DNA from: Cyathus striatus
Lineage: Eukaryota; Basidiomycota; Agaricomycetes; Agaricales; Nidulariaceae
Length of the DNA stretch: 64,000 bases
NCBI GenBank assembly: GCA_025738555.1
Contig: JAOVFP010000010.1
Coordinates: 1,178,001 to 1,242,000 of the forward strand
Direction: 5' to 3'
In this document: piece after piece, positions 12,552 to 24,640 of the stretch
Numbering within the stretch: position 1 is the first letter of the stretch
How the letters are laid out: each line of letters starts with the position of its first letter
Translations under genes and position numbers: made by a program
The notes under the pieces: generated by a model
Databases searched by the model: none
The model's input: the letters and a program-made list of their open reading frames with translations, nothing else
Told to the model about the DNA's origin: nothing

Positions 12552-13254
12552 TCAGTGATCGCCTGTAATATTCTGAACCCCACCAAGAGTCACGTCCGCA
12601 GCATTCGTACCTTCCATCACAGACGCCGTCATCTCCCCAGTGTATCTACTACGTGAATACATCGCTGCGCCGTAAACGGTGGTTGCATATTCCGGGGAGA
12701 CGTTATAGTTTCCTGCACCTATGTTGGCCACATCGCCGGTAAGATTCAAATTGGTTACTTGCGCGCCTCTGAAGACGCTGGCCGTAGTCGGAGGCATGTT
12801 ATCCGGAGCGGGTGGAGGCATAAAATTCCCTATTGTAAGCAAACTGTAAGTAAATATGCAGGGAAGAAAGAAGAAGCTTACTATTACTTGTATATCCAGC
12901 TTCCCCAGTATACGGGTTAGGTCTCAACGTAAACATTCCCCCACCAACTGTGTTAACAGTAACACCATCGGACGCATTGATTGTTCCGCTGAACCCATTA
13001 AAGGAATCTACCTGTGTGTTTGTTCCATACTGGTCTGTGATAGTGCCAATGTCTGCAGCTGTCCTCAGTGCAGTTTCAATGCTGACCCCATGCTCAACGT
13101 TTATCATACTGCGACCAGTAGTGTTGTATGTTCCGCCCGAAATCGTTACGTTATGGGAATATGCAAACGATGAGACGCTCCGGCCAGGAATACGTCCATT
13201 GCCACCGCTGGTGGGGTATTGGAGGTATTCGTTGTTATCTCGTTCTGAATTCAT
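12552..13254 (-). CDS. Two-module glycine-rich protein, paralogue 1
   Basis: Predicted 214-residue protein of unknown function. Exons 13254-12888 and 12829-12552, total 645 bases. The N-terminal half has NVTISGGTYN, an INVEHG turn, a helix-like ALRTAADIGTITDQYG stretch and SFNGFSGTI followed by NTVGGGMF. The C-terminal half repeats the plan: SVFRGAQVTNLNL, an amphipathic SPEYATTVYGAAM stretch, SVMEGTNAADVTLGG and NITGDH. The alternation of short beta-like F.GA.V segments around a helix in each half suggests an internal duplication. It lies in tandem with paralogue 2 (13778-14499), same strand, with the intron at the same place between the halves. A third copy is at 51126-51968. The sequence style resembles N-terminal tails on mushroom NLR-like proteins, but no NACHT or other effector domain is attached. 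Confidence 0.75.
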
Positions 13255-13777
13255 AGCGCACGACTACAGGGGGTGGTAGGAAGGAAAGGCGTTCAGATTG
13301 ATTCCTTTATGGTTATCCCTTCCTTCTTGCACTTCTCACGCGAAGATGGACTTTGACACCTGTCGATGATCATCAGGACCGTGATAACATCCGCTGTCTC
13401 TTTCCAAGCGCCTTCAAGAACTTCGATGAAGCTAAAGCGACGACGTACAAGCGCTGATCGCAGCTACGCACCGCCTTCAGATTCTTCTCTTGCTCTAGCT
13501 CAACTTCTGCTCATGTTCTACAAGATTATACCATATCATCACCGAATTTCAGATATCTATACTCGAAATGATTCCTATGAAATCTAGGGTGTCTTTTTCT
13601 TGCGTCCTAATTATGTCCTAACGAGCGCTAACCACCGATTCTAAGGAGACACCACATTAAACACCCTTATTGTCATCATCCCCGTCCTCAAATATAGCAC
13701 ACTGGTCACAGAACGACAAAAACAGATGCTATCAAACTGGAATATGTCCATTAAACCGAACAGAGTCTGCAATCACA

Positions 13778-14499
13778 CTACAGTGGTCTCGAGGAGTATA
13801 CACCTGCGACGTTTCTTACTTCACCCATCTCCTCATGATCTCTCGTTACACCCTCCATATGCACTGCAGTATACTCCCTACCGAAGTTACGCTGGATATC
13901 CAAGGCACCCTCGAAAAGTCCAAGTTGGGTTGTAGACGTTATAGTGAACCGCCCCATAGCTGCATTGTCTACACTCCTGATATTCAGATGATCGATCTGC
14001 GAGTTACTGTATACTCTGGCACTGTATTCAGCAGAAGGTGGTGGAACCGCCTGTGATTCTACATAAAAGGTAAACATATAAGACTCATTATATCAAGGTT
14101 AGCCTATTATGCACGCTTATTACCTGGACGACCATACTGCACTTCATACGCATCAGCTTGGGACCCTTCGTTATTCGACGGACGATAATCGATTATAGCA
14201 CCGCCGACATTCTGGAGGCATCCGACATGCATAGTTTGACCTGTGTAGTTGTTGAACGCCTCTGCATGGGCCTTTTGACCATACTCTTTCGTGATGGCGC
14301 GAACGTTTTCAGCCAGTTTCATAGCATCGCCTATACCACCGCCGTGCACATTGATGGCATTGCCGCCAACACAGTTGTACTCTCCACCGGGGATGGTTAC
14401 ACCATTCAAATTAGTTCCCATGGAAGCTCTCGTTCCCGTTCCCAAAGGCCTACGCCGAGAGCTGCTGTTTTCGGGGTATTGGTTGTTGTCTCCGTTCAT
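13778..14499 (-). CDS. Two-module glycine-rich protein, paralogue 2
   Basis: Predicted 218-residue protein. Exons 14499-14124 and 14058-13778, total 657 bases. I chose the ATG giving MNGDNNQYPENSSSRRRP because it aligns with the start of paralogue 1 (MNSERDNNEYLQYPTSGG). An open frame extends further upstream but without such similarity. The N-terminal half contains LNGVTIPGGEYNCVGG, INVHGGG, a helix-like AMKLAENVRAITKEYG and AFNNYTGQTM followed by NVGG. The C-terminal half is more diverged (SQIDHLNIRSVDNAAMGRF, VHMEGVTRDHEEMG, VRNVAG). The single intron falls at the same position and phase as in paralogue 1, showing a tandem gene duplication. Function unknown. Confidence 0.75.
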
Positions 14500-15256
14500 A
14501 GTGGCTTGAAGAAACAAACAGGCGACACAGGAAGATTCCTTAGAAGGGTTCCTTTTTATTTGTGTGCTTGCTCTATTTGTTAAATTGTTTGCGTATGGGA
14601 CCTTATTTGCAGATGCGCTGCATGGCACGTGTATACCAATTTTATGTGGGGCTGTGCGCGCGTGCTGTGAAATAGTACTGCTGTGTGCACGCGCTTAGCA
14701 CGCATACAACTTGCATACAGCTGGCCTGGAAGTATTTATGTAGGTACTCAACAAATTTTCAGTGAGAAAACCCCACTATAACTGCACAAATTATTCGCTT
14801 ATTATAAAAGTTAGGAGCGTATGGTTAGGAGGCTCTTTTATGTACATCTTTATACAATCTGACTTACTTGAGGCAAAGTTCCGGCACACGAACAAAGAAG
14901 CATGCACCAATATACTATATATAGCCCATGCTCGACAGGGGATCATTGAACGATAGTACTGTACAATAAATCTCTCCAGTGCACAGCCGGCATCGAATGC
15001 ACTGCTTCACATGCATCCAGCTGGCAGTGCCAGATGTAACCATGTACTTTCATTGTGCAATATGAAGATCTGAAGAAACACTGATAACGCAATATTTTTC
15101 ATATCTGGATCAGTTACTAAATATTGTTATCTGGCAGTCATAAATGAACGTTAATGAACTGAGCGCTTAGTGTCATATAACACTTGCAATTTAGATACAT
15201 GTGCTTTACATCGTAGGAAGTTGAAAAAAAATGCACATACTTAGTCTAAGTCCTCA
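14500..15256. other. Intergenic region
   Basis: No supported gene. The segment separates the tandem two-module genes from the 3' end of the CHAT gene. The frame at 14762-14956 (plus) is short and unrecognised. Confidence 0.5.
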
Positions 15257-18200
15257 CTACTGCCCAATATGTATATATGGTACCCAGAGCATGAAATCGT
15301 CGTCAGATTCGCCACAGTCCTGTCGAAGGTTTTGAACCGCATGGTGAAGTGCATAGGCTGTGTTCCCAATTTCCAGCCCCCTCATCGCCAAATACGAATA
15401 GAAATCTCGTGCCACATTGACAGCATGGGCATCAGAAATGGGCCACATTGTTCCAACCACACTCTTATATCCAGCTGCTAACATTCCTGCAGCAAGATGA
15501 ACTGATTCTTCGGATAATGCCTCAACTCCCATCGCCGTTTGACAAGCAGAAAGAAATGCAAATTTTGCATTAGGCATTGATTTTCGTATGACATCACCTA
15601 GCTCAAGTTTGTCATTTTGAAGATAAAGTGCGCTTTTCAGAGGATTCGTCAGTTCTTGTGACCCGTGACATGCTAAATGGACACAATTGTAGCGCTCCAT
15701 CTCTTTCAGGACTCGTTCAGGCTCTGCCTCTTCCCCTTCAAGACGTAAAACATTGAAATTGGAAGTGTGAAGTGTTTCATACACAGCTTTGGCTTCCTCG
15801 ACTGTAGATGGAATTGGTGGCAATTCGACTCCGGGAACATCAGGATAAGGAACTGTGACTGCTAGCAGATTATTTAGGTTTCCAGATTGTATATTATCCC
15901 CAGAAATCAGTGCAGATAATGTTGGTGTATAAGACGAGATGACATAGTCAGAAACAGTCAATCGCGAACTTGAGTTTGGGTCATTATAATTTCCTGCAGC
16001 ATGTAATGGAAGGAATGCAAATGGTCCTGTTGTACACCACCATAATCGACTAGGTGTGGATGTTGGCTTAATAATATACAGTAATCAAGCATGAGTGAAA
16101 TATAGCTATAATGTTAAAGTTATGACATACTTTATAATCCAGTTTCTTAAGTACTGGGTGGACTAGGCAATCCCAAATGTCTCCCAGGACATTCTTGAAT
16201 ATATAGGACTTGGAGGGGAGAAATGAAGGACGTCCACTTCGAGAGTCAGATGCATTCTGTCTGGTATTCTGAGATCCAATACATTTGGAAATTTCTTGGT
16301 GCCATGCACTGGCCTTGGAATATAGTGGCTGTATGAATTGAACATGATGAATCAACTGCCTGTCTGGAATAACTATAAGTGCATCTGAGCGTTCCTGTAT
16401 CACATTAATGATAACTATGGGTCCACTATCTGGGAGGCGCTTCGCTAGGTGACCGAATGAAATGGGCTGTAGAAAATCTTCGAAACCAGGAGTATTGTGG
16501 ACCTTGTCGAGTAAACCATCCCATCTTACAGCTAGTTCGTGGTGTAGTCTTATCTCTTGCTGCTCTTCCATTTTCATTCTGTGAGGAACATTGGGGTCTC
16601 TAAGGTTATTAGTAAATTTTCTCCCCGCAATATCCAGCTCCTTAGACAAAAATAGAAGCTCTTCAGCGAGATCTGGGTTTTCCAAATGAAGATCATCGAC
16701 GGGAGTTCGTAACTCATTCAACTGTCTCCATACAATAGATCTTCCTTGTTCTAACCACTCTATCGCTAGATCATATCTGTTTGCGGTACAGGCGGTTGCT
16801 GCAGCTTGCGTAGATAAATTAGATATTTTTGCAATTCGTATCTGACGATGCTCGATAGTCACTCCAAGCCAGGCCACGAGCGGTATAAGTGATAACGCAT
16901 ATTTGTACCCTTCCATTCCTCGACCAATATCTATTGCTCGTGAAACGGATGCCCACATTTCGGCTGCTTGCATTCGTGTTTGAGAACCTCCAAATGGATT
17001 TTTCGCGGCGGTTTGAAAGGCAGAAATCATGCTTTCTATATCTTCATTACTTTTCTCCACGTTAGTACATCGGGAGTGATAATACCTTCCAAGTTCGAAA
17101 TATCCATTGTTACTTGAGGGGTGTCCATCATCAAGCATGTCAACAGCTTCTTTCTGAACAATGATAGCTTCATTTATGTACGTCACGTCTCGCGTTGCAA
17201 GGAACATGGAGTAGCAGCAAGCACCTAAGTTGTATAGGCAAGTGAATCGCAGTTCCGTAGAGTGTCCTGCGCTTGCGAACTTGGTAGCTTTTCTTGCACA
17301 TTCAACCGCCTCCTCTAACGATTCGAGATTCTCATTGTGAGTAAAAGAGAGCTGCAAAGCTTGTGCCAAGTTTAGAAGCAAACCAGGCATATCGGAGTTC
17401 GTATAAAGACCAAGCAATGACAATGCTTTTCGCTGTACCTCAACGGCACGATCAATTATGTCGGGATTGGTCTGATTCTTGTAGAACTTTAGCTGTAGTG
17501 CACCCCCCAAGCTGCTGAGTCTCCGTCCTTTGTCTGAATGCATATCTGGTGAAAGTTCAACTGCTCTTTCGAAAGCTGTGATGGCTTCTTCAATATCATC
17601 CGGATTTCCCTCTAGTTTGAATCGCTCTTGATGTGAAATGGCAAGATTATTTAAAGACGCAGCGTTGTTTGGAAGAATGTGTAATGCCTTCGTGTGGTAA
17701 GATATCGCATTGTCAATGTCTTCTAAATTGCCGGACTGCTTGTAACGTTGAGTAAGAATATTACCAAGATTAGAAAGTATCGGAGGATAATCGGGATGGT
17801 CGTCAGATACGTGGCTCATTGCTTTTTGGCACACTTCCAATGCCTCACTAAGTTCTTCCGATGATCCTGTATACTCGTATCGTGTGAGAAGAAGTCTGCT
17901 AAGAAAGCACATCCGGAAGGGAAATCTGGGATGGCTTGAAGAAATTACTTTGATTCCTTTCCTTGCAAGTGCTAGAGCCTCGTCCATACTGGATGTGTTC
18001 CAAGTAAGGTGAAACATATGCATGTGAAGGTCTGCGAGATTATTAATAAACATTGAATAGTGGAAGCTGGATTCCGGTGTAATTTCAATGGCAAGGCGTG
18101 CGAAGCAAAGTGCTTCGTTCAAGTCATTCCTCTGGCCTAGCCATTCAAAGCGCATACATAAAAGCGCTGACATATCGTGTAGCCAGCCAGCTCTATCAGG

Positions 18201-19919
18201 ACTACCATCATCATCTTTAGAGAGCGATACAGCTCGTCTAGTCATTGTGATGATATCTTCAAGCGCTGTTATATCTACATTTTCTTCAGCATCATATCGA
18301 ATAGGACAAACAACAGCGTTTTGCTGAAGCAAAACAGCTTTGCGGATATGCGACAGAAGTGTTGGATACAGCGGATGATAGGATGGTAGATGCTCCTTCG
18401 CCCGTTCCAGAAGGTCCAAGGCCTTGGTAATGTCATCCCTTTTCCCACTCTCTTCGAATCGACGTAACCACAAATAGCCTAAGTTGGTAATCGTTCCTGA
18501 GACATTGGGATTGCTATTGTCTTCGTGAAGAATATCAACAGCCTTAGCATTTGCAGCAATCGCTTCGTCCAAGTCACTGACTTCTTTACTAATGACGAAT
18601 CGATGAAGATAAGAAACGCCTAGAAGGTTGAGCGATCCGATTTTCCTCGGATCATCTTCATCCAGCATCTGATCTGCTCGCTGGAGCGTTAAAATCGACA
18701 AGTCCGCATCGTCCAAAAGTTTTGTACTGTCGAACCTGTCAAGGTACGCTCTTCCAAGTGTTATCAGGTGCACTGGAAGCTCAGAGTCGACAGGGGAAGA
18801 AATGCAAATGCATTCTTCCATGGCTTCGATAGCTTTTTCCACATACATTTTCTCCTTGGTTTGTTTGAAGAGATCCATGGATGTAACGGCTAGCGAGTTC
18901 AGGCGGTTAGAGCGAGCAGAATGACCATCAGGTGTAGCAGCTACAGAAAGTTCGAAAGCCTTTACTGAGCCCTCAAGGTCGGTGGCCTGCTTGCGTAACC
19001 TGAGAGCAATACCGAGATCATGGAGCATCAAAGCATAATTAGATTTATGTGGGATTAAAAGCTTGACCGCTGCTTCATACGATTCTATAGCAGAATTTAT
19101 ATCATTTTTTGATTGAGAGGTTGTGTAACGCGAATAGTAAGATTGACCGGCTTGGTGGAGGAGAATCGGTTTCATATCATCTGCATCTGGAAGAAGATTG
19201 AGCGTTTTGTCATACAATACGGACGGATCGCCCCATGATTTCGCCCAATCTAATTATCAGACGATCAGTGCGTGAGAGCACCTAAGCAGAATAACTGTCA
19301 ACCTTGTACAAGTTCAACTCCAGTTGCACCTGGTGCGGGATCGTGCAGAATGCCTAGCGATATTGTAGTTCCTGAATTAGGGTTGTTTCCGTCATCGTTA
19401 AGCTGGAGGTTCATAACTTGTTGAGTTCATTAGGTAAAACAGATACGATGATAGGGAGATATAGAAAACAAACTGTCTGATCTGCCATTAGCACAAGACC
19501 TTTCCATAGCGTCTCTGCTGAGATCAACATGTCCCATCTCTGTTTCATCAACTATACGAACACCAAATCTTATGAATTCTTCGGTTTCATCTCTAAAACG
19601 GAGCCTATAGTAAGTAATCTTGTAATAAAATTGATTAAGTTGGCGTACAAACCAACCGTTCCATATGCCTTCCAAGTCTTTTCAGAGTACTTGTTTAGTG
19701 GCATGATAGCTGACCAATCATTGCCAGACACCGAAAGTGACATCGGTTCATGCATAGAAACACTTTCGTTCAAGCCATATGGAGTGGCGATGCATATGTC
19801 TAAACGAGGTTTTAATGGGACAAACGAGTTACGAAACTCCCGGAGTCCTAGAAGTATTATAGCAACTTACCGACAAAATGAATCTTGTGTGATTTCTTCT
19901 CATTTTGTTTGGACGACAT
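15257..19919 (-). CDS. C2-like / TPR-repeat / CHAT caspase-like protease
   Basis: Predicted 1457-residue protein. Exons on the minus strand: 19919-19871, 19799-19649, 19604-19474, 19416-19303, 19249-16131 and 16066-15257; total 4374 bases in frame. The first four exons encode a small domain resembling the C2-like N-terminus of other mushroom CHAT proteins. It ends in the typical linker NDDGNNPNSGTTISLG.LHDPAPGATG. The giant fifth exon is made of tetratricopeptide repeats of roughly 50-60 residue spacing (recurring LNNLA, LG..L..R). The last exon is a CHAT domain (caspase HetF associated with TPRs): PTSTPSRLWWCTTGPFAFLP, catalytic histidine in HLACHGS (about residue 1322), catalytic cysteine in LSACQTAMG (about 1363), then VVGTMWPISD. 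Both dyad residues are present, so protease activity is plausible. Such proteins are greatly expanded in Agaricomycetes; a role in recognition or cell death is inferred from bacterial relatives. Confidence 0.93.
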
Positions 19920-20548
19920 CCCCAATCTTGGGTATTTATTGCCTGAGGGTGATTTTGAAAGGATAAACTTGTTGGATGTAAATCGATAAAGGTTCGAAAC
20001 AAGTTTACATAAAACGTTCAAATTGGAACGTGCGTGTGAACTTAATGATTGAACAAGCTTAGCTGCCTCGAGGCCCGGCCGAGGCAGTGCATAAACACGT
20101 GATTGATGTTTGGCTCAGCCGCTCGGGGCTTTCGCAACGTACCGGATTCGAGAATGACATCATTGTCATATCTCTTAGCTTTGTAAGAGTAAAGGCGGGC
20201 TTAACACCTAAACAAAAAAATAAAAATTAGCGAGTCGGTTGAAAGACCGTTCAACCTGGGCTCTCTAAGGTGTCGAAAGGGGGTGGTTCCAAAGTCTGAT
20301 TGTGAGGGGGATAAATTTCACTAAGTTGCGAGGGAGTAGATACAGGAAATTTATAGTAAAAGAGACATTGCTTAATGTGGGCTAACTTCTGAACGGGAAT
20401 TAAAGGGTCCTGGATATAAGTACCGAGAATAAGGTAAAATATGAGTAAGGAGGACGGAAAAAGAGAATGAGTTTAAGGAGAAAACCAGTTCGATATGCGT
20501 ACCAAGGTCACGTGATCTCGATACCAAAACTCGAAGAATACCGAATTT

Positions 20549-20577
20549 TGTAGTGCAGGCGAATCGCCTGCTCTACA
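20549..20577. repeat. 29-base palindrome, second copy
   Basis: Same palindrome as at 506-534 but in inverse orientation and with one base different in the 3-base centre. The arms remain complementary except at the same T/A position. It lies 110 bases from the MITE at 20687. Confidence 0.7.
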
Positions 20578-20686
20578 GCTTGCTCTGAGCAGCCTTGGGG
20601 TCTAACTCAAGTTCCGCAAGACCATAATAAATGGAATCATGTATAATATATTTATCAACTGAAAGAGATCACGCTGCAAGATACCA

Positions 20687-20963
20687 CTACTGTATCAATA
20701 CGACCAAGTGTTCGCCACTTTTCAGCGTGACGGCCATGAACACTTGGACCCTCTGTTCAAAGGGCCATGCCTGGTGTGACAAAAGTTGTAAGTGTTCATG
20801 GGGATCTATGCGAGCGAAGCGAGCGGCCGAAAATTCAACCTTAACATTTTTTCGTTGTATCTCTGTTCAAAATGCTCCGTGACGCGTGATAAACAGGACA
20901 TCTGTTCCTGTTCATGACCCTGTGTGACGCGTCACCGAACACTTGGTCGTATTGATACAGTAG
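20687..20963. mobile_element. MITE with perfect 28-bp terminal inverted repeats
   Basis: A 277-base element. Bases 20687-20714 (starting CTACTGTATCAATACGACC) and 20936-20963 (ending GGTCGTATTGATACAGTAG) are perfect reverse complements. The interior is rich in TGTTCATG and GTGTGACGCGTCAC motifs and has no reading frame. It lies 28 bases past the stop codon of the aldo-keto reductase gene, so it probably falls within that gene's 3' UTR. Relatives are at 185-357 and about 56903-57108. No clear target duplication is visible. Confidence 0.85.
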
Positions 20964-20991
20964 TCAACCATCTCTGACATTTAGCCAACAT

Positions 20992-22842
20992 TTAGCTGTG
21001 TCCAAATATAGCCTGCGGCTTGTACGGCTCTTCTAAAGTTTTCAACTCCTCTTCAGTTAGTAACAGATTTACGGCACCTAGTAATTGTTAAGTCACTTAG
21101 AAATAACATAAAGTGAGACGCTACTTACCGATTAAGTCATGCAGATTGTCAAGGGAAGATGTTCCGACAATTGGAGCTGTTACGCCTGTCGAATGAAATG
21201 TAAAAGATAAATAGACATCCTAAAGCTCGTGATTCTAACCTGGCCTGGATAGAATCCATGCTAATGCGATCTGTGCCATACTAACATTTCTCTTACGAGC
21301 TATTTCTTGAACTCTGGTTATAATACTTAATGTTTGAAATATCTAGGCAGAATAACCAATAAACTTGCCTGTTTACAATATCCCCCGTTCCTTCATTTTT
21401 GCCATAATCCTTGATTATCCTAAACAAATATCAATTCATAATTTTCTAAGCGTTTGATGATATGAATTCCTACCAGTCATCTTTCCCCCTTTTTGTTTGA
21501 GCCGAGAGAGGTCGAGTCAAGAGACCACGGGCTAGCGGAGACCAGGGAATCGAACCAACGCCGAAGTGCTATGTAAAAATAGCTTATGCATGATGTCATT
21601 CAATCGGGGTACTGCTATTAAACATACCTTTAGAGTAGGGAACATCTCGCGTTCTTCCTCTCTATATACTAAGTTATAATGGTTTTGCATGGAAATGAAT
21701 GGTGTCAGCTTGTTGTTAATTGCATAATCTGTCGATCATGAGTACATCAATCCTGACAAGGTTGCGTTGGACGTACTTTGCATCGTGTGGACTGCATAAA
21801 AGAGTGTAATTAGGATATATAGTAGAGCCACTACAAGTGATCAGTTTGCGCACATTGCCATGCATAACATGAAGACATTCCAATGTAGCGGACATATCCT
21901 GCCTGAACTACATCGTGAAGGGCTTGCATCTAATATCAAATATCTGATTTCAAGGGCTATTTCAGCACGTAGAGGATGTGACTTACTGTTTCCTCGATAG
22001 GTGTATCGTTATCGAAACGATGGCCTAAGTTATTAAATTTTCAACTTAAGTTATATATGCTAAGGCAGAAAGGTTAAAGATCTCATACATTGTAGAACGT
22101 CAATATAGTCCAACTGGAGTCTTTCCAAGCTGTGCTTGACGGATTCAAAGATATGCTATGCCATTGAAGTTTGACTTTTAATGTAGACGAGGGGAAGAAG
22201 AACCGTAATTCGCTCGCTTACCTTTCGACTCAATCCATGCTGGTTTACGTATCCATCTTTTTCTGGATCCATGCCCAACGCAGGATTAGTATAGATAGGC
22301 GTGTTTATGGTACGACCAACGACGCCAAACAACTATGAAATGATTAGAGTTGAGAGTACAGCTATTATATTTATCCGATTACCTTGGTCATTACAACGAT
22401 CTCATCTCGGGGAAGGTTTAATTGTTTAATTGCCTTTCCAAGGACTACTTCAGAAAGGCCGTTTGCATAGATCTAAGTAATCCTCAAATCATAGAAATCA
22501 GTGGCGCAGAGACAAACACTACTAGTGAAACGAACGTTTGCGGTATCGAAGGTATTAATTCCTGCATCATACCTGATGATCACATTGTCAGGATGAATTG
22601 GAACTTTATATAACGTAAATACTGAAACGTACGCAGCTTTAATGTGCTTTATGGATTCCTCCTCAGGCAATACCCATGGTTGCCAGTCAGGAGAACCGTA
22701 TGTCATACAACCAAGTATGATTTTGGAAACTTTCAGGCCCGAGTTTCCCAGACGAACTGTAGTTTAAATGTTCAATAACAAGTTTTCAAGGTTCCGGATT
22801 GCGTGCCATACCATATGGCATTGACTTCTTTTCCCGCAACAT
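20992..22842 (-). CDS. Aldo-keto reductase (YakC / aryl-alcohol dehydrogenase type)
   Basis: Predicted 357-residue NADPH-dependent reductase of aldehydes and ketones, cytosolic. Fifteen exons: 22842-22812, 22756-22633, 22572-22536, 22472-22383, 22332-22222, 22155-22089, 22024-21987, 21929-21854, 21791-21777, 21728-21628, 21568-21474, 21419-21377, 21342-21240, 21185-21129 and 21077-20992; total 1074 bases in frame. Family blocks seen: MPYVRLGNSGLKVSKI, INTFDTAN, EIVVMTK, IPWSPLARGLL, AWILSRPGVTAPIVGTSS and the C-terminal EEPYKPQA. The catalytic tetrad is complete: D61, Y66, K94, H155. Exon nine is only 15 bases. The intron 21376-21343 would be 34 bases, unusually short, so that junction is the weakest. 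The start could also be the second ATG (MPYVRLG). Substrate unknown; relatives act on aromatic aldehydes. Confidence 0.9.
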
Positions 22843-23387
22843 GTTATGTTCAATTTTTTTTTGCAGTAACAATATAGAGTGGGAGATAGAGAAACTAGTG
22901 ATCATAAGTACGGTTGCCCTTTTATACGCGTGTGTTTCTCTATAATAGGTCGGCATCTGGTAACTGCTGCGGAATGGATAATCTTCCGTTGGCTATGACT
23001 AAGGGAGTACTGATATTGAACGGATGGACTTCCGGTGCGTCAGTTCACTAGTTCACTCAGTCTTAAGTTATGTGTGCGGATGTGTTCCGAATACGTCAGT
23101 GTCATTATGTTGTAATTTTCCCAGCATCGTGCAGATATTTCTCCATTCTGTCAGTACCATGGTATCATGAGAAAGTATGCAAGTTATCCAGACTCCTTGT
23201 TAAGTTGCAGTCACCAGTGAGTAATGTATTTTTAGTAGTTATTATTGAGTTATTAGGTAGAAGTAAGTGTTGGAAAGACGCACAAACACAGGTAAGTAAA
23301 GGAGTAAGTTAATCTCGAGTGTGTCCCTTCTTGCAGGTTACTGCGAAGGTGCCATATCGGATTGTACTACGTCAGAATTCAACACCA
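22843..23387. other. Intergenic region
   Basis: Upstream region of the aldo-keto reductase and 3' flank of the F-box gene. No frame gives a recognisable product. Confidence 0.5.
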
Positions 23388-24640
23388 TCAAGAATACGAA
23401 TACTGTATCATATTTTTCTTTTCAAGCCGCGGAAGGAATTCTGCTATAAGGTCCTTCACATGCTCGACCTCGACACTTCCTGATAAGGACCTGAAATGTG
23501 GATAAAAGAAAGTTACATTCTGCAATTGCTTGAACCGGCGTGATTCCGTTAACAACAAATCCATATTCCGCCATCCTAGTTTTTTGTATTCCGAAAGGGA
23601 ATTGAGGGAGTTAAAATTGATATATATAACGATGTCCCTTATTTCATTTTCTTCTCGTGCAGTTTCAAGAATGTTTTTAATATCGTCAATATGGTCTTCC
23701 TCGTTTCGGTAATACTCCAGGTCTACCCTAAGAACGATTTTTCGAAGATTAATCAGACAAGTTAGGTTAACTTCCCGAATGCAACCTTTTTGGGGTGAAA
23801 CGCATATTGAGCAACGCTATAAATGAACGGAGTTGTTAACTTACTTTGGGGGCTGTTAGAAGTTACACATGACAAGTCAAGCTTAGTCAAATATGCTTTA
23901 TGGTTTTCCATAATGTTTAAGCATAATTTAATCGTTTCTCTGTCGGTGATAATTATTGCCAAGATCTCCAGTTTGCATCTTCTGGATGACAATTCATCAA
24001 GAAGCGGCGAAATGGTCGGAGTTATATCACGTATAATTAAAGCTTTAGTTGTATGCCAGGTCTCCGGCTTGGTAACTTGTAACTGGCTCCGCTGAAAATC
24101 CCGAACTCCAAAACTAATGTGTGCAATATGTACTGTTGGTATTCTTGAGAGCAGTTGACCAAATACTGGTGGAAGATTATGAATCATGCGCAGATTCACG
24201 CTTTTGATACAAGGTGACGAGAGAATAGTGAAAATTGCATGTTTCATATCTGGCGTGAAATTCTCCCAGTCATACATCCTCAGGCCAAACGAAAGAGAGA
24301 ACATGTCAATATTTTGAAGAGCTCCCAGAATACCAGGAAGAGCGGGGTGAGCGACAAACACCCCTCTGGAGCAATCTCGTAAGTGAAATTTATGAACAAG
24401 GTTCGCGAGTTCAGGTGATGATTGTAAAGTGCTCTGAATGTTTGTATATTTGACCCATGGATCAAGGGGCTGTGTATGAAAGGTTAGGGAGATGGCATGA
24501 AAAAGATGGTACCTCGATCTTTTCAGGAAGCCTTTGCATGTTATCGCGCATGCTTTGAGGCCGGGAAAGCCTATATCGTCGAGCAGCGCAACCTGATCAA
24601 TGATCTGATCAGTAACTTCGGGAGGAATATCAGGCTGCAT
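23388..24640 (-). CDS. F-box protein with degenerate leucine-rich tail
   Basis: Predicted 400-residue protein. Exons 24640-23867 and 23816-23388, total 1203 bases. The N-terminal F-box (about residues 4-45) reads IPPEVTDQIIDQVALLDD, then a CAITCKGFLKRSRYHLFH block, as in mushroom F-box proteins. F-boxes bind Skp1 in SCF ubiquitin ligases; the remaining 350 residues show leucine-rich repeat-like spacing and would select a substrate. A more obvious-looking GTAAGT donor at 23844 gives a premature stop. The donor after TCATGT (23866) keeps the frame, so I preferred it. Similarity of the F-box segment to the genes at 28424-32510 suggests a local family, though in opposite orientation. Target unknown. 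Confidence 0.8.

Larger units (their letters stand above)
19920..20991. other. Intergenic region with palindrome and MITE
   Basis: Lies between the 5' end of the CHAT gene and the 3' end of the aldo-keto reductase. A short GC-rich stem (TGCCTCG ... CGAGGCA) occurs near 20062-20085. The palindrome at 20549-20577 and the MITE at 20687-20963 are listed separately. No coding sequence is seen. Confidence 0.55.

Noticed and set aside
14107..14628. Longer N-terminus for two-module paralogue 2
   Set aside because: The extra 43 residues have no counterpart in paralogue 1, whose start aligns with the ATG at 14499.
185..20963. A 20-kb composite element bounded by the two MITE and palindrome pairs
   Set aside because: The palindromes are inverted but the MITE copies are in the same orientation, and the sequence between MITE and palindrome does not match at the two ends.
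21540..21580. B-box-like GGTTCGATTCC on the minus strand, first taken for a tRNA
   Set aside because: It lies in frame inside the aldo-keto reductase, encoding the conserved GSIPWSPLARG block.
23816..23867. Apparent frameshift in the F-box gene
   Set aside because: Using the donor at 23866 instead of the GTAAGT at 23844 keeps the frame for 400 residues.
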